The notes under the pieces were generated by a model that did no database searches, was not told the DNA's origin, and saw only the letters and a list, made by a program, of their open reading frames with translations. From NCBI GenBank assembly GCA_003599505.1, contig QZKO01000082.1:1-34746 (forward strand): DNA of 34,746 nucleotides, in the 5' to 3' direction. Origin of the DNA: Nitrospiraceae bacterium (GTDB taxonomy: Bacteria; Nitrospirota; Thermodesulfovibrionia; UBA6902). Made by a program: the position numbers and the translations under genes. This document shows, in pieces, positions 7,401-14,129 of the stretch (position 1 is the first letter of the stretch; every line of letters begins with the position of its first letter).

Positions 7401-7782
7401 AGAGGAAACATTTTGCATGAAGAAATCCCTTCGAGTGAAGTTTTAATTCAACATTCTCTCTTCTGAGAAATCGTATGAGGTCTTCAACAAGCCTTAAGGT
7501 CTCTTCGTTAAAAGGTTCTTTTTCCAGATCAGCACGTATAGCTTGATTTAATTTTGAAGGGTCGGGTTTAAGTCCGATATTTTCTCCGGAAGACGGCTCC
7601 TCACCAAGCAAAAGCCTGAAACTTCCAAGTTCTGAAAGTCCATCCTTTATAAGTCTGTATCCCTGAATATTGAAATACGCTGTGACAACATCCATTGACT
7701 GGCCCTGATGATTTCTTAGAATAGCGTTCAGGATGTCAGCCAGCTTATAAGTTTGGTTGTCTATGACGTAGGGGATTATCAT
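4411..7782 (-). CDS. PLD-like nuclease/SNF2-type helicase fusion, defence-associated
   Basis: 1123 residues from the ATG at 7782, which overlaps the abiEii stop as ATGA; an upstream in-frame ATG at 7830 lies inside abiEii and is less likely. The N-terminal third has a phospholipase D-like domain: H122-A-K124 in LHAKCFLF and SSNFT around N153. A superfamily 2 helicase follows: Walker A DSVGLGKT with the lysine at about 314, motif II DESH at 383, motif III LLTATP, and C-terminal motifs STDVLSEGQNLQ and QRAGRIDR at about 815. Such PLD-helicases occur with methyltransferases and restriction systems and probably translocate on and attack foreign DNA. A second PLD HxK is not obvious, so the domain may dimerise. 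It is the last gene of the abiEi-abiEii-helicase unit. Confidence 0.85.
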   Translation of the reverse strand: MIIPYVIDNQTYKLADILNAILRNHQGQSMDVVTAYFNIQGYRLIKDGLSELGSFRLLLGEEPSSGENIGLKPDPSKLNQAIRADLEKEPFNEETLRLVEDLIRFLRRENVELKLHSKGFLHAKCFLFYSDKPGQQMLFERFKPVVAIVGSSNFTLPGLTSNRELNLAHKVLLDVEEAEDKQAQSAVAWLSENRPSEHIKPQNRQLIKSEVGARAIIELEQWFERQWGDAEDYKERFIELLDASKFGSKEYTPYQVYMKALYEYFRDDLDSVPEQIGRSAVELSEFQEDAVKKARRILLRYDGVMIADSVGLGKTWIGKKLLEDYAYHMRQKALVVCPASLRDMWDSELKKATIAVTILSQEEIGQADFPVEEYGNADVILVDESHNFRNRNAQRYENLERIISLNAGRGAAGERKKIILLTATPINNDLFDLYNQMVLFTRGDRGYFTSAGIGDLYKYFLAARRASGDSQGITSLFNLLEEVVIRRTRQFIKKAYPDAMIEGKKIHFPERKLKTEYYDLEKTYSGIYEQIVTGIEKLKLPPYNLESYKKAGIKRDEFEAGREEALVGIFKSRYLKRFESSIAAFRISIKRALEFQKTFESYILDGKLIKSSDFHKALRYLEREEEEDDATPTSRAEEIDSSNEAKAVIGAMETVDPTQYNLRKLHEAVQHDIEILMDIWHQVNGISAEKDIKLQKLKEILSGPLKGEKTLIFTYYKDTARYLFSELGEDKGAAFRKAIGNPVIKRMDSGADPKSRRNIVKAFAPKANKKEEWVGTEYEINILISTDVLSEGQNLQDCANLINYDLHWNPTRMVQRAGRIDRIGTEFDTLWLRNMFPDEGLERLLRLVESLQRKISNIDRVGFLDASILGEVVHPKTFNTLKRIEDQDSSVVDEEEQFIELASSEFLLRQIQELLACEGKKWIDSLPNGIHSGLMKRGAKGMFFYFQAESEKGKHNFWNYYDINTGRIVDNRFLIANLISCSPETERVIGDYDVFEIQEKIIEHILKTYHEKVALESVPKVIDPIQQTLATTIQNYLNHPDVDRKEALEIIKYLNQPMPGTQVKELRKIYKEFQENAVPKVLVEKVTAMREKYGSLSTEISSTERFNLKREDLNLLCFDYLCG

Positions 7783-8612
7783 CTCTTTTTTCCCGCAATT
7801 TTGTGAAACGTCGCTGTCCATTCCTTCCATGCAAGATCAAAATCCGGAAGCTCATTCAGCATAGGCCCAAGACGGTCTCGCCAGGCATTTTTATTCCATT
7901 CCTTGAGTTTAGCGGATGTCAGCCCGGCCGTATCAGGTTTGATTTCCCTGACACGGCATTTCTCCTGAAGCAGTGGTTGTAATTCTTTCCATGTAAAGTG
8001 TTCACCGTAGCGGCACAGCATATACCAGAGATCGTATAAATCTCTTGGACGAGGCCATTTCTTCTGCTGTTGAAGAAGGGACCGAAGCTTCTCCGCAACA
8101 ATTTCTTTTTTCGAATATGAGTATACCTTGAAATGAGAGAGATCAGAATATTGAGGCTTGATAGAACAGATAACCGGCTTTTCAAGAATAGGCTCGTCGA
8201 AAGTTAGATGTACTTTGACCTGAGGCAGTCCCCGCCTGCGAGATCCGCCACGGCTGTACTCGACAGGAATCTCTATCTGGAAGTCTCCGGGGATAGTTGC
8301 AGCCTCTCTTACAGTAAGCCTAATACCTGATTCGCTTTGTACACGGTCTGCGGCTTTTTGCAACAATTGCAATGATGTACTAAGATTATCGCCTCCGGGT
8401 TTGCAACTGAAATCAATATCTTCAGAAAACCTGTATCCTTTGTAATAACAGTGTCTAAGACAAGTCCCGCCCTTAAAGACCCATCCATGCTTTGTCATTC
8501 CTGAATGCACCAATCCTGACAGGAGCCACAGAATAACATAATCCTTCTCTGTCTGATCAAAACGGAGACCTTCTTCTTCAGACAAGCGATGCAGTTCTGC
8601 AGTCGTTATCAT
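7779..8612 (-). CDS. abiEii: AbiEii-type nucleotidyltransferase toxin
   Basis: 277 residues with the DNA polymerase beta-like nucleotidyltransferase signature of AbiEii/type IV toxins: WVFKGGTCLRHCYY (GGT at 48-50) followed by FSEDIDFSC (D65, D67). Downstream are the conserved KKEIVAEKLRSLLQQ and RPRDLYDLWYML motifs. AbiEii toxins transfer nucleotides to tRNA or related targets and stop growth during phage infection. The start overlaps the abiEi stop as ATGA, and its own stop overlaps the helicase start as ATGA, so the three genes are translationally coupled. All motif residues are present, so the toxin should be active. Confidence 0.9.
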   Translation of the reverse strand: MITTAELHRLSEEEGLRFDQTEKDYVILWLLSGLVHSGMTKHGWVFKGGTCLRHCYYKGYRFSEDIDFSCKPGGDNLSTSLQLLQKAADRVQSESGIRLTVREAATIPGDFQIEIPVEYSRGGSRRRGLPQVKVHLTFDEPILEKPVICSIKPQYSDLSHFKVYSYSKKEIVAEKLRSLLQQQKKWPRPRDLYDLWYMLCRYGEHFTWKELQPLLQEKCRVREIKPDTAGLTSAKLKEWNKNAWRDRLGPMLNELPDFDLAWKEWTATFHKIAGKKR

Positions 8613-9445
8613 ACCTTTATCTCCGTATTAACCAAGAGTCCCCAACGGCGATTGAATTTTCCGTGACGCGGTAGTGCAGGATCAAGTGAAGAAAAGCCCG
8701 GCGCAAGAGTGACTACCTTTCGGAGCTTTTCAACATCTCCTAATCCAAGAATTTCCATCAGAAACCCAAGACGCTTGGCAACTGCGCTGTTTCCGATCTT
8801 GACTGCGTATTTTCGCAGTTTGGATTCGTCGAGCTGCGTCCAGACAGATGAAAGCGCTTTAGCGATTTCATCCACCCCTCCAACGTATTGTGGAAGATCC
8901 AGTCCATCTATGATTGTCTTCTCCCTATCAGTAACCATAAAGGGCATCTCGTCAATCCAGTCTTTGACTACGCCAAAAAACTTTCCGGGCTTCAAAGAGA
9001 TTATCTTGTAATTTGTGCCGAGCACCTCACCGGGATGCCGGCGCACAGGATGGTCGGTGGCTACAAACACGGTTCGTGGAAGCTGTTCAGTCATGCCGTG
9101 ATGATTAAGCGCAGACCAGTATGCAATCGTTGCCGGTGATACCAGTTCCATGGCTACAATGAACTCATGCAGTTGCGGGGTCCGACTTTCTCCTGATGAG
9201 AGTGGGATGACGGCGAATCTTCCGCGCCTGATGCGTCTGATCCAGCCCTTGTGCTGAAGCCGTTCAAGGAATTTCTGGGTTGAGTCCTCACCCTTGTAAC
9301 CCAGTATATCTTGCGCCTCTCCGGTAGTGAACGCAGCCTTCCCGCTTACTCTGGCCAGAAATCTCGCTTCAGACCTGCCCAGCGAACCACGTGTTATATT
9401 TTGTGCGCCTTTTACGGGCTTTGTATGACCGGTTACGGCATGCAT
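8609..9445 (-). CDS. abiEi: AbiEi-type antitoxin/transcriptional repressor
   Basis: 278 residues. After a basic N-terminal extension of about 25 residues there is a winged-helix region (FTTGEAQDILGY and FLERLQHKGWIRRIRRGRFAV) and then the AbiEi C-terminal region, including ATIAYWSALNHHGMTEQ and TDREKTIIDGLDLPQYVGG. AbiEi neutralises AbiEii without binding it and represses its own operon through inverted repeats. Just such a repeat lies 7 bases upstream of the start. The ATG at 9445 has no Shine-Dalgarno (TTATATT precedes it) and sits where transcription should begin, suggesting leaderless translation. Confidence 0.9.
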   Translation of the reverse strand: MHAVTGHTKPVKGAQNITRGSLGRSEARFLARVSGKAAFTTGEAQDILGYKGEDSTQKFLERLQHKGWIRRIRRGRFAVIPLSSGESRTPQLHEFIVAMELVSPATIAYWSALNHHGMTEQLPRTVFVATDHPVRRHPGEVLGTNYKIISLKPGKFFGVVKDWIDEMPFMVTDREKTIIDGLDLPQYVGGVDEIAKALSSVWTQLDESKLRKYAVKIGNSAVAKRLGFLMEILGLGDVEKLRKVVTLAPGFSSLDPALPRHGKFNRRWGLLVNTEIKV

Positions 9446-9451
9446 AATATA

Positions 9452-9479
9452 ACTTATAGGAATAGCAGCTATAAGTCAA
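9452..9479 (-). promoter_or_regulatory. abiE operon promoter overlapping an inverted-repeat operator
   Basis: A perfect 8-base inverted repeat, ACTTATAG (9452-9459) and CTATAAGT (9469-9476), is separated by 9 bases. On the minus strand TTGACT (9479-9474) and TATAAG (9458-9453) form a -35/-10 pair with a short 15-base spacer, covered at both ends by the repeat. AbiEi is known to bind inverted repeats in its own promoter, so this is the likely autoregulatory operator. The rest of the 175-base gap 9446-9620 shows no other gene. Confidence 0.62.
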
Positions 9480-9620
9480 GGAATTATTTATTTTTGTATA
9501 AAATATGTTGCGCAAAGCGGAGGGAGAATAAAAACAGGTGGTTTAATGGGATTATATTTGCCCGAATTGTTTCAACTCACCAATAAACAACTAATGCCGG
9601 CTTTCTCTCGGGATAGTCAG

Positions 9621-9815
9621 TTAATTAGAAGATTCTTGAGAGACTGGTATGTCTTCGGGTTTAAGCCAGACGATTTCTCCGTCCTGCCAGACTACTATTG
9701 AATTACCGGTCTGTTTATGCCGGAGCAGGGCGGACTGCACACCACGTCGCAAGGCTTCGTCAACCAATGTCCCTTCTTCAAAAATCTCATCAATTGTCTT
9801 ACGATTGCTTCCCAT
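9621..9815 (-). CDS. Small protein paired with the zeta-toxin-like kinase
   Basis: 64 residues, starting inside the 3' end of the kinase gene (17-base overlap). The protein begins MGSNRKTIDEIFEEGTLVDE, has a helical middle (ALRRGVQSALLRHKQTGNSI) and ends VVWQDGEIVWLKPEDIPV. The strand-like end with D-G-E-I-V resembles small proteins commonly encoded next to zeta-like AAA/P-loop kinases. It may be the antitoxin, but that is inferred from position and size only. No DNA-binding motif is evident. Confidence 0.68.
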   Translation of the reverse strand: MGSNRKTIDEIFEEGTLVDEALRRGVQSALLRHKQTGNSIVVWQDGEIVWLKPEDIPVSQESSN

Positions 9816-10401
9816 GTATAAATTGTCTCATAATTGTATCCCAAGTTTCAACATCAATGACTTTATCGTATTCCTGTCCGCGTCCGGATGCGATCAATCT
9901 CGGACCGGTTGGTTTGGAATTATCATAAAATCTCCATGTATCCGACAATACCTGATAAAGCTTGAAAAAGTTTTCCAGTCCTGTGCGATAGCGGCGGCGA
10001 ATGGTAGCTTCAGGCACATCATGGCCTCCCGTCCGTACCCGTTCAGCAACTCTCGCAACGGCGAAGTCGTCATTGGGCAGATAAAGAAAAACAAGGTGAA
10101 AATCATATCCCGATGCTTTGAGTTCTGCAATCCACGGTGCAAAAGATCTGCTTGCCAATGTTGTCTCAAAGGCAAAATCAACTTGTTTGTGTGCCAGATA
10201 GTGAAGGCGCTCAAGCATGACACGCCCGGCATGAAAAGCCGTCATTTCGGGGTGAAAGGCAGACAGTCCCTGCGCAATTAAATCAGCGTTCACAAATTCA
10301 GTAACATCGAGAGTTCCTTTTAATAGAGAAGGCGCTGTTGTGGATTTTCCTGCTCCGTTTGCTCCTGCAATTACAATAAGATGTGGGTGCTTCGCAATCA
10401 T
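9799..10401 (-). CDS. Zeta-toxin-like P-loop kinase
   Basis: 200 residues. The N-terminus LIVIAGANGAGKSTTAPSL carries a Walker A with K19. It is followed by FVNADLIAQGL and DFAFETTLASRSF, the pattern of zeta toxin / COG4185 small P-loop kinases, then VARVAERVRTGGHDVPEATIRRRY with the R-x-R-x-x-x-G-G-H-x-V-P signature. Zeta toxins phosphorylate UDP-N-acetylglucosamine and block cell-wall synthesis; the COG4185 branch is less characterised. The ATG overlaps the TGA of an upstream methyltransferase-derived fragment as ATGA, suggesting it once followed a complete methyltransferase gene. Confidence 0.85.
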   Translation of the reverse strand: MIAKHPHLIVIAGANGAGKSTTAPSLLKGTLDVTEFVNADLIAQGLSAFHPEMTAFHAGRVMLERLHYLAHKQVDFAFETTLASRSFAPWIAELKASGYDFHLVFLYLPNDDFAVARVAERVRTGGHDVPEATIRRRYRTGLENFFKLYQVLSDTWRFYDNSKPTGPRLIASGRGQEYDKVIDVETWDTIMRQFIHGKQS

Positions 10402-10484
10402 GTTTTTCTCCCCTCCACGATCTTTATCTCTTCCTCGGTCAGGCCGTACAATTTATATACGATCTGGTCTATGAGCCAGTCGGT
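10398..10484 (-). pseudogene. Fossil 3' end of an Eco57I-like methyltransferase gene (copy A)
   Basis: The minus strand encodes TDWLIDQIVYKLYGLTEE followed by EIKIVEGRKT and a TGA that overlaps the ATG of the kinase gene. This pattern (IDxxVYxLYGLTEEEIxIVE) is what I recognise as the usual C-terminus of Eco57I-type methyltransferases. Upstream the frame is closed by a TAA one codon before. It is a close relative of copy B at 14049-14129: 16 of the 25 aligned codons are identical, seven differ synonymously and two differ in amino acid. Confidence 0.75.
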
Positions 10485-10537
10485 TTGTTATAAAGTTTTG
10501 ACAAAGTAATATCATATTTTATGGAGCTGGATTACAA

Positions 10538-13009
10538 TTATGTCTTTATTTTTGTTGGCACTTTGATCTTATTTGCAACTGTGGTATAAATATCCACCTC
10601 TGATTCAGGTGTTTTTATTGTTACTACGAGAGAATACCGGGCTTTCTTGTTCCATCTTCCTAACTGATGTCGTTCACGCCACCAGCCAATCACAGGGTAT
10701 ACGCCGATAAGTCCCCTTGATGCAAGGTCAGCCGCAGTACCTTCCCATCTATCAGAATGTATAGAGCCTCGCCCCCTCAGAGTGGGTCCTAAAAGCCAGT
10801 TTGATGCGTCACTCTCTGAAGTTTTACCTGCCTCTTCCTCTCTTGCAGCTTTATTGATTCGGCTTCTGAACTCATTATCCGATTCAGTAGCAGTTTTTAC
10901 ATCAAACCTTAATCCGTGAGAGGCATATCTATGGCGGCGTATCCAGCCTCGTCTTGCAGGATTGGGCTCAATAAAGTAGGACAATGTAACTTTCATTTCT
11001 ACAGGAGATTCTCCTAAATCTTGCAGTATTTCAACAGGCCAGGGGATCTCATGAAGATGCATATCATGAGTTTTATACTCACTGCCATCTTTATCAAATG
11101 GCTGGAGAGCATCCTGGACTATTAACGTTAGCGAATTTCTGGCACTCCAAATTGCGTCAGCCAAATTGGGGACTCCGAACCCGCAGTATCTCAATAGATT
11201 TTCTGTGTTGTTGCGTGGCGTCGAATTACTGAAATGTATTTTCATCGCCTCATTCCAGTCTGCTGAATGAACTATTAGAGCTCGTACTGTTTCAGGCCAG
11301 AAATCAGGATAATTCGCATAAATGATCGCAGACATTCGCGAAGCAATAGCGGTAGCAGCGCTCGTATCTCCTGTGGTGACAAATTGTTTTGATGCTGGAT
11401 GATAGTAGGTTGTTAACAATTGCAGACTATCAACGTAGTCTACTGTCCTTGTACCTGGATTATGCGCCATATTACCGCCTTCAAATACTACGTCAGGCTT
11501 TAGTGGCCATTGTCTCGCCCACGGTACAGAGGTACAGCTTGACGGGCTCAAATCCCCCGGAGGAGCTATGGGTGTCCACCCAGGATACATCCTCTGATCG
11601 ATTTGAATTTTTTCTGTATACGCTCCTACAGTTAAAGCATTCCAAGCCTGACCGGGATCATGAATTCCGTCCGTCATATTACAGTCAGGATATTGAATTC
11701 GGGAATCGAGATTAGTGTTCCCTGCCGCTACTATGATTAACCGTCGGTGTTCATCATCTGCTCCTGAACTCATATTATCAATTGCAGCAGACCAGGAAGA
11801 AGGCTGTCCCCGATCTCTGAAATCAGTCGTAGTGACGGCCATACATGCAACACGATTTCTGTTTGGCGCCGTAACTTCAGCGCGTGCAATTGATTCAATC
11901 GTTATGTGGCCGTATAGTTCAGGATCATTTTGTCCGTCAGGGGGAAGAATTTTAACCGATTCAAGTATATGCGTAAGTTTTATAGGATCACTTGAAAGCA
12001 ATATTTGAGTAAGATCATCGTATAATGCCAGTCCAGCCATCTCGGTGCCGTGTCCTTTATGATCTGCAACGTTCCATGCATGGTCATATGAGTGCATATC
12101 TGATAAATTTAGAGCCGGTGCGATCAACGGATGCCCGTTATTGACGCCACTGTCGAGGATACATACAGACGGAGCATTCTTTGCCGGACCTTTTAAACGC
12201 GATAATGCTTCTTTTACCCAGTCAGTTTGTTCTGTTGGGGTCATTTGCATAAAAGCTTCTGATGTTTCTTTTGCTTTTCTCAGTTCTGCTATACAGTTCA
12301 GCAAATCAATGGACTTACTCATTTGATCTTTATTGCCATAAGTCAAAACTATTGTACGGTCAGGAAATTTTATTTCCCCGTTCCTTATGCATAGTCCCAA
12401 TTTCTCTGAATGGTTTTTAAAGAATTCTAATATGGAATCCCTATCTTTTCCGGCTCTGAGCCAGACTTCCCACCAAATTTCTATTCCGTCTGCTGGGAAC
12501 TCGTTATCATCATCTGTCCATAAAGCTTTGACCGCAGCCTTATGGATATCTGAGATACTTTCAATCAAAGGCTGATTTTTGGGATTTCCTTTTTTGCTTT
12601 GCTCGGTCAAATATTTATCTATCTGTTTGACAAAATAAGATAATTTCCCCTCCGGGACAAAGACGGTCGCATATGTTTTTCTGTCAAGTTCTCTGACTGC
12701 GAGCAACTCAATCCCTTGGCGGAAGGATTCCAGACTTTCAAGTTTAAGAGAAAAATCGGGGTCGCTCTCGAACTGCAAACAAATGCCGTTCCCGACATCT
12801 ATACCATAAGCCGCCCTTTCCTGCTTGAGAGATTTATCCTCTTCCTGAATGCGCTCAAACTGTCGTTTCAAAAACGTCCCGTGGTCCTGCCGGATTCGAT
12901 CAGGAGTTCCTATTTTTTGTCCTCCACTCTTAGGGGATGTATAGCGCTCGGTCTTGGATGTGCCTTCTAATAAAAGATGAGGAAATTGGGGAGAGTTTTT
13001 ATCTTCCAT
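10538..13009 (-). CDS. ietS: Subtilisin-like S8 serine protease, IetS-like
   Basis: 823 residues. The N-terminal 270 residues have no clear domain. The S8 catalytic triad is present: D286 in VCILDSGVNNGHP, H320 in HKGHGTEMAG and S550 in TTGDTSAATA, with the oxyanion asparagine in IIVAAGNTN. There is no signal peptide, so it acts in the cytoplasm. A subtilisin protease encoded directly after a AAA ATPase is the layout of IetAS, first described for plasmid incompatibility and later reported as an anti-phage system. It begins 8 bases after the stop of ietA. The nucleophile context GDTSAA differs from the common GTSMA, as in many intracellular S8 members of defence loci. Confidence 0.85.
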   Translation of the reverse strand: MEDKNSPQFPHLLLEGTSKTERYTSPKSGGQKIGTPDRIRQDHGTFLKRQFERIQEEDKSLKQERAAYGIDVGNGICLQFESDPDFSLKLESLESFRQGIELLAVRELDRKTYATVFVPEGKLSYFVKQIDKYLTEQSKKGNPKNQPLIESISDIHKAAVKALWTDDDNEFPADGIEIWWEVWLRAGKDRDSILEFFKNHSEKLGLCIRNGEIKFPDRTIVLTYGNKDQMSKSIDLLNCIAELRKAKETSEAFMQMTPTEQTDWVKEALSRLKGPAKNAPSVCILDSGVNNGHPLIAPALNLSDMHSYDHAWNVADHKGHGTEMAGLALYDDLTQILLSSDPIKLTHILESVKILPPDGQNDPELYGHITIESIARAEVTAPNRNRVACMAVTTTDFRDRGQPSSWSAAIDNMSSGADDEHRRLIIVAAGNTNLDSRIQYPDCNMTDGIHDPGQAWNALTVGAYTEKIQIDQRMYPGWTPIAPPGDLSPSSCTSVPWARQWPLKPDVVFEGGNMAHNPGTRTVDYVDSLQLLTTYYHPASKQFVTTGDTSAATAIASRMSAIIYANYPDFWPETVRALIVHSADWNEAMKIHFSNSTPRNNTENLLRYCGFGVPNLADAIWSARNSLTLIVQDALQPFDKDGSEYKTHDMHLHEIPWPVEILQDLGESPVEMKVTLSYFIEPNPARRGWIRRHRYASHGLRFDVKTATESDNEFRSRINKAAREEEAGKTSESDASNWLLGPTLRGRGSIHSDRWEGTAADLASRGLIGVYPVIGWWRERHQLGRWNKKARYSLVVTIKTPESEVDIYTTVANKIKVPTKIKT

Positions 13010-13017
13010 GTATTACA

Positions 13018-13998
13018 TTACTTTTCTAATATTGCCTTACGTTCAGAAAGAGCCCTCATTATGTCTTCGGCGGTAAGATTATTTAGGTCACTAATAATCA
13101 TCTCTTTAACTGCTTCCTCACATGCACGCGTAATCTCTGCGTAATTAAGCCCGGCAGCCACCTCCGATATTTTATTCCAATTGATTTTCCCCCTAATATG
13201 GGGGACTAATCCGGCTTTAAGAGTATCAATTATTTGTTTGGGATTAGGTAGGGAATACTGGATAACATCATCAAATCTTCTATACAGGGCATAATCAAGC
13301 AAGTCAGGATGATTCGTGGCAGCCAGAATCAGGCTGTCGGATTCATCTTGTTCAATAAATTGCAGGAAGCTATTTAAGACTCTGCGAATTTCACCAACAT
13401 CATTTATCAAACCTCGCTGCGTTCCAATTGAGTCAAATTCATCAAACAAATACACCCCTCGTGTCTCTGCAATTGCATCAAATACAATCCTCAACTTGGA
13501 TGCGGTCTCTCCCATATATTTTGTAATCAACCCATCTAAACGAATTACAAACAGAGGAAGACCGAATTCTCCGGCCAGAGCAGATGCAGACATTGTTTTT
13601 CCAGTTCCGGGGGGACCTATTAAAAGCAGTTTACGCCGGGGGGAGAGGCCATGAGTCCGTATTTTATTAAGTTGGCGCTGTTCTCTTACGATGCGATTTA
13701 ATCTTGAAGCAATATTTTTGCTGAGTATCATGTCAGACAATCGTATTTTTGGGTAAGATACAGATAAAAGCGCAGAAAGATCACCTTTAGGTCTTGCAAT
13801 CGGAATCGGTTTTTGTGAAATCTGAGAAGCCTGTTTCGATTTGGCATCATCAATTAAAGCGCGCAATTCCTGGGCAAGTTTTCCGTGTCCCTGCTTCGCT
13901 TCATGGGCGGCAACTTGCATTGCTACCGCAAAAAAACGAGGGTCATCACCGTCAATGTAACTTTTTAAAAGTGCTTTAAGTTGCTCAGCGCTTGCCAT
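13018..13998 (-). CDS. ietA: AAA ATPase, IetA-like
   Basis: 326 residues with a single AAA module: Walker A LLIGPPGTGKT (K134), Walker B GVYLFDEFDS (D186), sensor 1 LILAATNHPD, and an arginine-finger region YRRFDDVIQYSLP. The N-terminal 95 residues are helical (KALLKSYIDGDDPRFFAVAM) and may bind the protease or trigger. Single-AAA ATPases of this CDC48/FtsH-like type paired with S8 proteases form the IetAS defence pair. A TATAAT lies just upstream, so the cassette probably has its own promoter. The start ATG at 13998 has only a weak CGGA upstream. Confidence 0.85.
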   Translation of the reverse strand: MASAEQLKALLKSYIDGDDPRFFAVAMQVAAHEAKQGHGKLAQELRALIDDAKSKQASQISQKPIPIARPKGDLSALLSVSYPKIRLSDMILSKNIASRLNRIVREQRQLNKIRTHGLSPRRKLLLIGPPGTGKTMSASALAGEFGLPLFVIRLDGLITKYMGETASKLRIVFDAIAETRGVYLFDEFDSIGTQRGLINDVGEIRRVLNSFLQFIEQDESDSLILAATNHPDLLDYALYRRFDDVIQYSLPNPKQIIDTLKAGLVPHIRGKINWNKISEVAAGLNYAEITRACEEAVKEMIISDLNNLTAEDIMRALSERKAILEK

Positions 13999-14015
13999 GG
14001 TATTCCGTTAGCTTA

Positions 14016-14021
14016 ATTATA
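14016..14021 (-). promoter_or_regulatory. -10 element of the ietAS promoter
   Basis: Reading the minus strand, TATAAT lies 17 bases before the ietA ATG and follows a TTTTG run. The only -35-like hexamer is a distant TTGTAT with a 20-base spacer, so the promoter is supported mainly by the -10. The leader would be about 10 bases. Confidence 0.45.
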
Positions 14022-14048
14022 CAAAAGTATTTTTCATTTTCATACAAC

Positions 14049-14129
14049 TTATTTTCCCTCCACGATCTTGATCTCTTCCTCAGTCAGCCAGTACAGTTTA
14101 TAAACAATCCGGTCTATAAGCCAGTCGGT
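14049..14129 (-). pseudogene. Fossil 3' end of an Eco57I-like methyltransferase gene (copy B)
   Basis: Directly after the TGA of the intact methyltransferase and in the same frame, the minus strand encodes TDWLIDRIVYKLYWLTEE then EIKIVEGK and TAA. It is homologous to copy A and also, more weakly, to the intact enzyme's own C-terminus (VIDKVLFKCYGLSEDEGEYI), so a second C-terminal end is stacked behind the first. This is best explained as the remnant of a different methyltransferase gene left after replacement. Confidence 0.75.

Noticed and set aside
9546-9701. Plus-strand 51-codon frame (MGLYLPELFQ...)
   Set aside because: No ribosome site or recognisable motif, and its second half is antisense to the better supported 64-residue gene.
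10498-10524. Plus-strand TTGACA with a possible downstream -10
   Set aside because: Only TATGGA-like sequence lies at the right distance, and it would transcribe antisense to ietS with no gene.
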